From the NCBI GenBank assembly GCA_003241645.1, contig QFOX01000001.1:62001-126000 (forward strand): a stretch of 64,000 bases of DNA, written 5' to 3'. The stretch is from Azospirillum brasilense (GTDB lineage Bacteria; Pseudomonadota; Alphaproteobacteria; Rickettsiales; UBA3002). The notes under the pieces are model-generated. The model did no database searches, had not been told where the DNA came from, and worked only from the letters and a program-made list of their open reading frames with translations. Of this stretch, positions 60,806 to 64,000 are shown piece by piece. The position numbers were made by a program, and so were the translations under genes. How positions within the stretch are numbered: position 1 is the stretch's first letter; each line of letters opens with the position of its first letter.

Positions 60806-60835
60806 TGAAAAAGGGGCCCGAAATCAGGCCCCTTT
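60806..60835 (-). terminator. Intrinsic terminator inside the cta gene run
   Basis: Leftward: AAAGGGGCC, 8-base loop, GGCCCCTTT and continuing TT, giving five T. The stop codon of the CoxF-like gene sits at the start of the loop, and ctaG begins 18 bases later. Confidence 0.75.
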
Positions 60836-60943
60836 GATCTTCAGCATGGTCAGGTAGTACAGCGCGGCAATGATGCCGCCAAGCACGGCAAGAAGCAGAA
60901 TGTTCTTGCCGCGCTTGCGTTTATGCAGCGGACTAATTGGCAT
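60824..60943 (-). CDS. Very small CoxF-like membrane protein
   Basis: A 39-residue protein: Lys/Arg-rich start (PLHKRKRGKN), one helix (ILLLAVLGGIIAALYYLTML), end KIKGA. This matches the tiny proteins found between ctaB and ctaG in alphaproteobacteria, believed to support oxidase assembly. It overlaps the preceding 60-aa gene by 11 bp and ends inside a terminator hairpin. Confidence 0.75.
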   Translation of the reverse strand: MPISPLHKRKRGKNILLLAVLGGIIAALYYLTMLKIKGA

Positions 60944-61115
60944 TCGGCGTCTTGTTGCGGCGCATCACGTCGAGCATGATGAGGATCAGGATGGTGAACA
61001 GGCAACCGAGGATGAAGCTGAAGCCCATCAGGTAGATCACGTTCTCACCGAGGCCTTGCAGCGTATCGATGGTGGTGGGGGTGGCTACAGCGACGGTGGT
61101 TTCTGCGGATTCCAT
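60933..61115 (-). CDS. Small single-pass membrane protein in the oxidase cluster
   Basis: A 60-residue protein with one helix (VIYLMGFSFILGCLFTILIL) and a basic C-terminus (DVMRRNKTPNAN). AGGAGC lies seven bases before ATG at 61115; the ATG at 61121 is too close to that site. It sits between ctaB and the CoxF-like gene. No family recognised; a role in oxidase assembly is inference. Confidence 0.65.
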   Translation of the reverse strand: MESAETTVAVATPTTIDTLQGLGENVIYLMGFSFILGCLFTILILIMLDVMRRNKTPNAN

Positions 61116-61184
61116 GAACATGCTCCTGAAAAATGAAATGGATGCAATGTTTTACCGCATCGCGAGATAGTTGAAAAGATGCAA

Positions 61185-62072
61185 TTATGCCGCAAGCAGG
61201 TGGTCGGCGACGAGGAAGCCGAACAAAATGAACAGATACAGGATGGAATAGCCGAAAAGCGCCATGGCGCGCTTGGGCTCGTCGCGTGTCAAGACCTGCC
61301 ATGCCCCATGGGTGAATTTAAGGCCGAGGGCGGCGGCACCCACGCCATAGATCAGGCCCGCACCGGCCAGCAGCGGGCTGAGCGACGCGGCCACCATGGC
61401 CAGCGTGTAGGCAAAGATGTGGCGGCGCGTGCTGCGGTTGCCCGCCACCACCGGCAGCATGGGCACGCCCGCGGTGCGGTAATCGTCGTGCCGGTAGAGG
61501 GCCAGCGCCCAGAAATGCGGCGGCGTCCACAGGAAGACGATGGCGAACATCAGCCACGGCATCAGCGCGGGGTCGGGTGATACGGCGGCCCAGCCGATCA
61601 CCGCCGGAAAGGCGCCTGCCGCGCCGCCGATGACGATGTTCTGCGGCGTGCTGCGTTTCAGGATCATGGTGTAGATCACGGCGTAGAAGAAAATCGCGAA
61701 GCCAAGCCACGCGGCGGCTACCCAGTTCACCGCAAGGCCCAGCAGCGCCACCGAGGCGATCGACAGCATGATGCCCAGCGCCAGCGCGTCATCGGCCGCG
61801 ATGCGCCCGGCGGGAATGGGCCGCTTGGTGGTGCGTTTCATCTGCGCGTCGATGTCGCGGTCGTACCACATGTTGATGGCCGCACCGCCGCCGGAGCCCA
61901 GGGCAATGGCGAACACGGTAATGAGCTGCAGGAAGGGGTGCATGTGCCCGGGCGCGAGCCACATGCCCGCCACGCCGGTGAACACCACCAGCGACATCAC
62001 GCCCGGCTTCAGCAGGGTGAAATAGTCACGGGCGGTGGATTCCACCGGCATTTCTGCGGCGGTCACGCTCAT
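61185..62072 (-). CDS. ctaB: Protoheme IX farnesyltransferase (heme O synthase)
   Basis: A 295-residue UbiA-family membrane enzyme making heme O. Asp-rich motifs are INMWYDRDIDAQMKRTTKRP and YRHDDYRTAGVPMLPV, with the family motif TPPHFWALALYR. About nine helices. ATG at 62072 follows the ctaD stop by one base; longer in-frame starts overlap ctaD and are Arg-rich shadows. Confidence 0.96.
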   Translation of the reverse strand: MSVTAAEMPVESTARDYFTLLKPGVMSLVVFTGVAGMWLAPGHMHPFLQLITVFAIALGSGGGAAINMWYDRDIDAQMKRTTKRPIPAGRIAADDALALGIMLSIASVALLGLAVNWVAAAWLGFAIFFYAVIYTMILKRSTPQNIVIGGAAGAFPAVIGWAAVSPDPALMPWLMFAIVFLWTPPHFWALALYRHDDYRTAGVPMLPVVAGNRSTRRHIFAYTLAMVAASLSPLLAGAGLIYGVGAAALGLKFTHGAWQVLTRDEPKRAMALFGYSILYLFILFGFLVADHLLAA

Positions 62073-62073
62073 G

Positions 62074-64000
<1,927 letters not shown>

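Overview
The window is chromosomal DNA from a high-GC alphaproteobacterium. Three things support this. The right end carries the aa3 oxidase order ctaC-ctaD-ctaB-small membrane genes-ctaG-ctaE-surf1, followed by a peptidase, thrC and an M16 peptidase, with rluD and rpoH further on. The tad genes are of the Caulobacter cpa type. Intergenic repeats with GTCATCCCGG or GTCATTGCGAG ends are familiar from Rickettsiales-like and other alphaproteobacterial genomes. I cannot place it to genus. Genes are dense, many overlap by 1-4 bp, and there is no insertion sequence, prophage, rRNA or CRISPR array. Two tRNAs are present: Arg(CCG) and Thr(TGT).

Layout. 0-0.9 kb: a truncated leftward cpaB paralogue, probably the start of a second tad locus. 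1.1-6 kb: guaA, purN, two tandem beta-propeller glycosidase-like genes and a methyltransferase. 6.3-11 kb: a yfgM-bamB-der block interrupted by an antisense outer-membrane protein gene. 11-14.3 kb: an ABC ATPase, a lipase-like hydrolase, small envelope proteins and tRNA-Arg. 14.4-15.6 kb: an isolated GDP-mannose enzyme whose 3' end turns AT-rich. 16.3-19.7 kb: nrdA, an exported-protein gene, nrdB, a strong terminator and two NrdR-like boxes. 20-29 kb: a minimal PrmA-like methyltransferase, an unrecognised 664-aa protein with HExxH, a KimA/APC-type transporter, mnmC, murI and a divergent EAL protein. 29.2-40.2 kb: a complete-looking tad export and assembly set (cpaB, C, D, E, F, tadB, C, D and tadE, F, G), without a Flp pilin or prepilin peptidase gene in view. 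40.3-45.8 kb: tRNA-Thr, a hemerythrin, a GGDEF-like/EAL protein, ubiA, rsmE and gshA. 45.9-51.7 kb: comM, a small exported protein, a histidine kinase, a J-domain-like protein and a pseudopilin. 51.8-64 kb: a leftward run from ctaC (cut by the right edge) to rpoH.

The most unusual observation is a family of GC-rich multi-hairpin repeats that sits in frame inside protein genes: twice in mnmC and once in rsmE, both RNA-modification enzymes. Related copies lie between genes at 5967, 50019 and 59266. This resembles in principle the Rickettsia palindromic elements, but the sequence is GC-rich and the family looks different. A second family at 22.7, 53.9 and 56.7 kb keeps constant outer arms while its internal hairpins differ completely from copy to copy. 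Other points of interest are the HExxH protein, EF-hand-like loops in TadE, an intrinsic terminator inside the cta gene run, and a perfect 21-bp hairpin touching the 3' end of tRNA-Thr.
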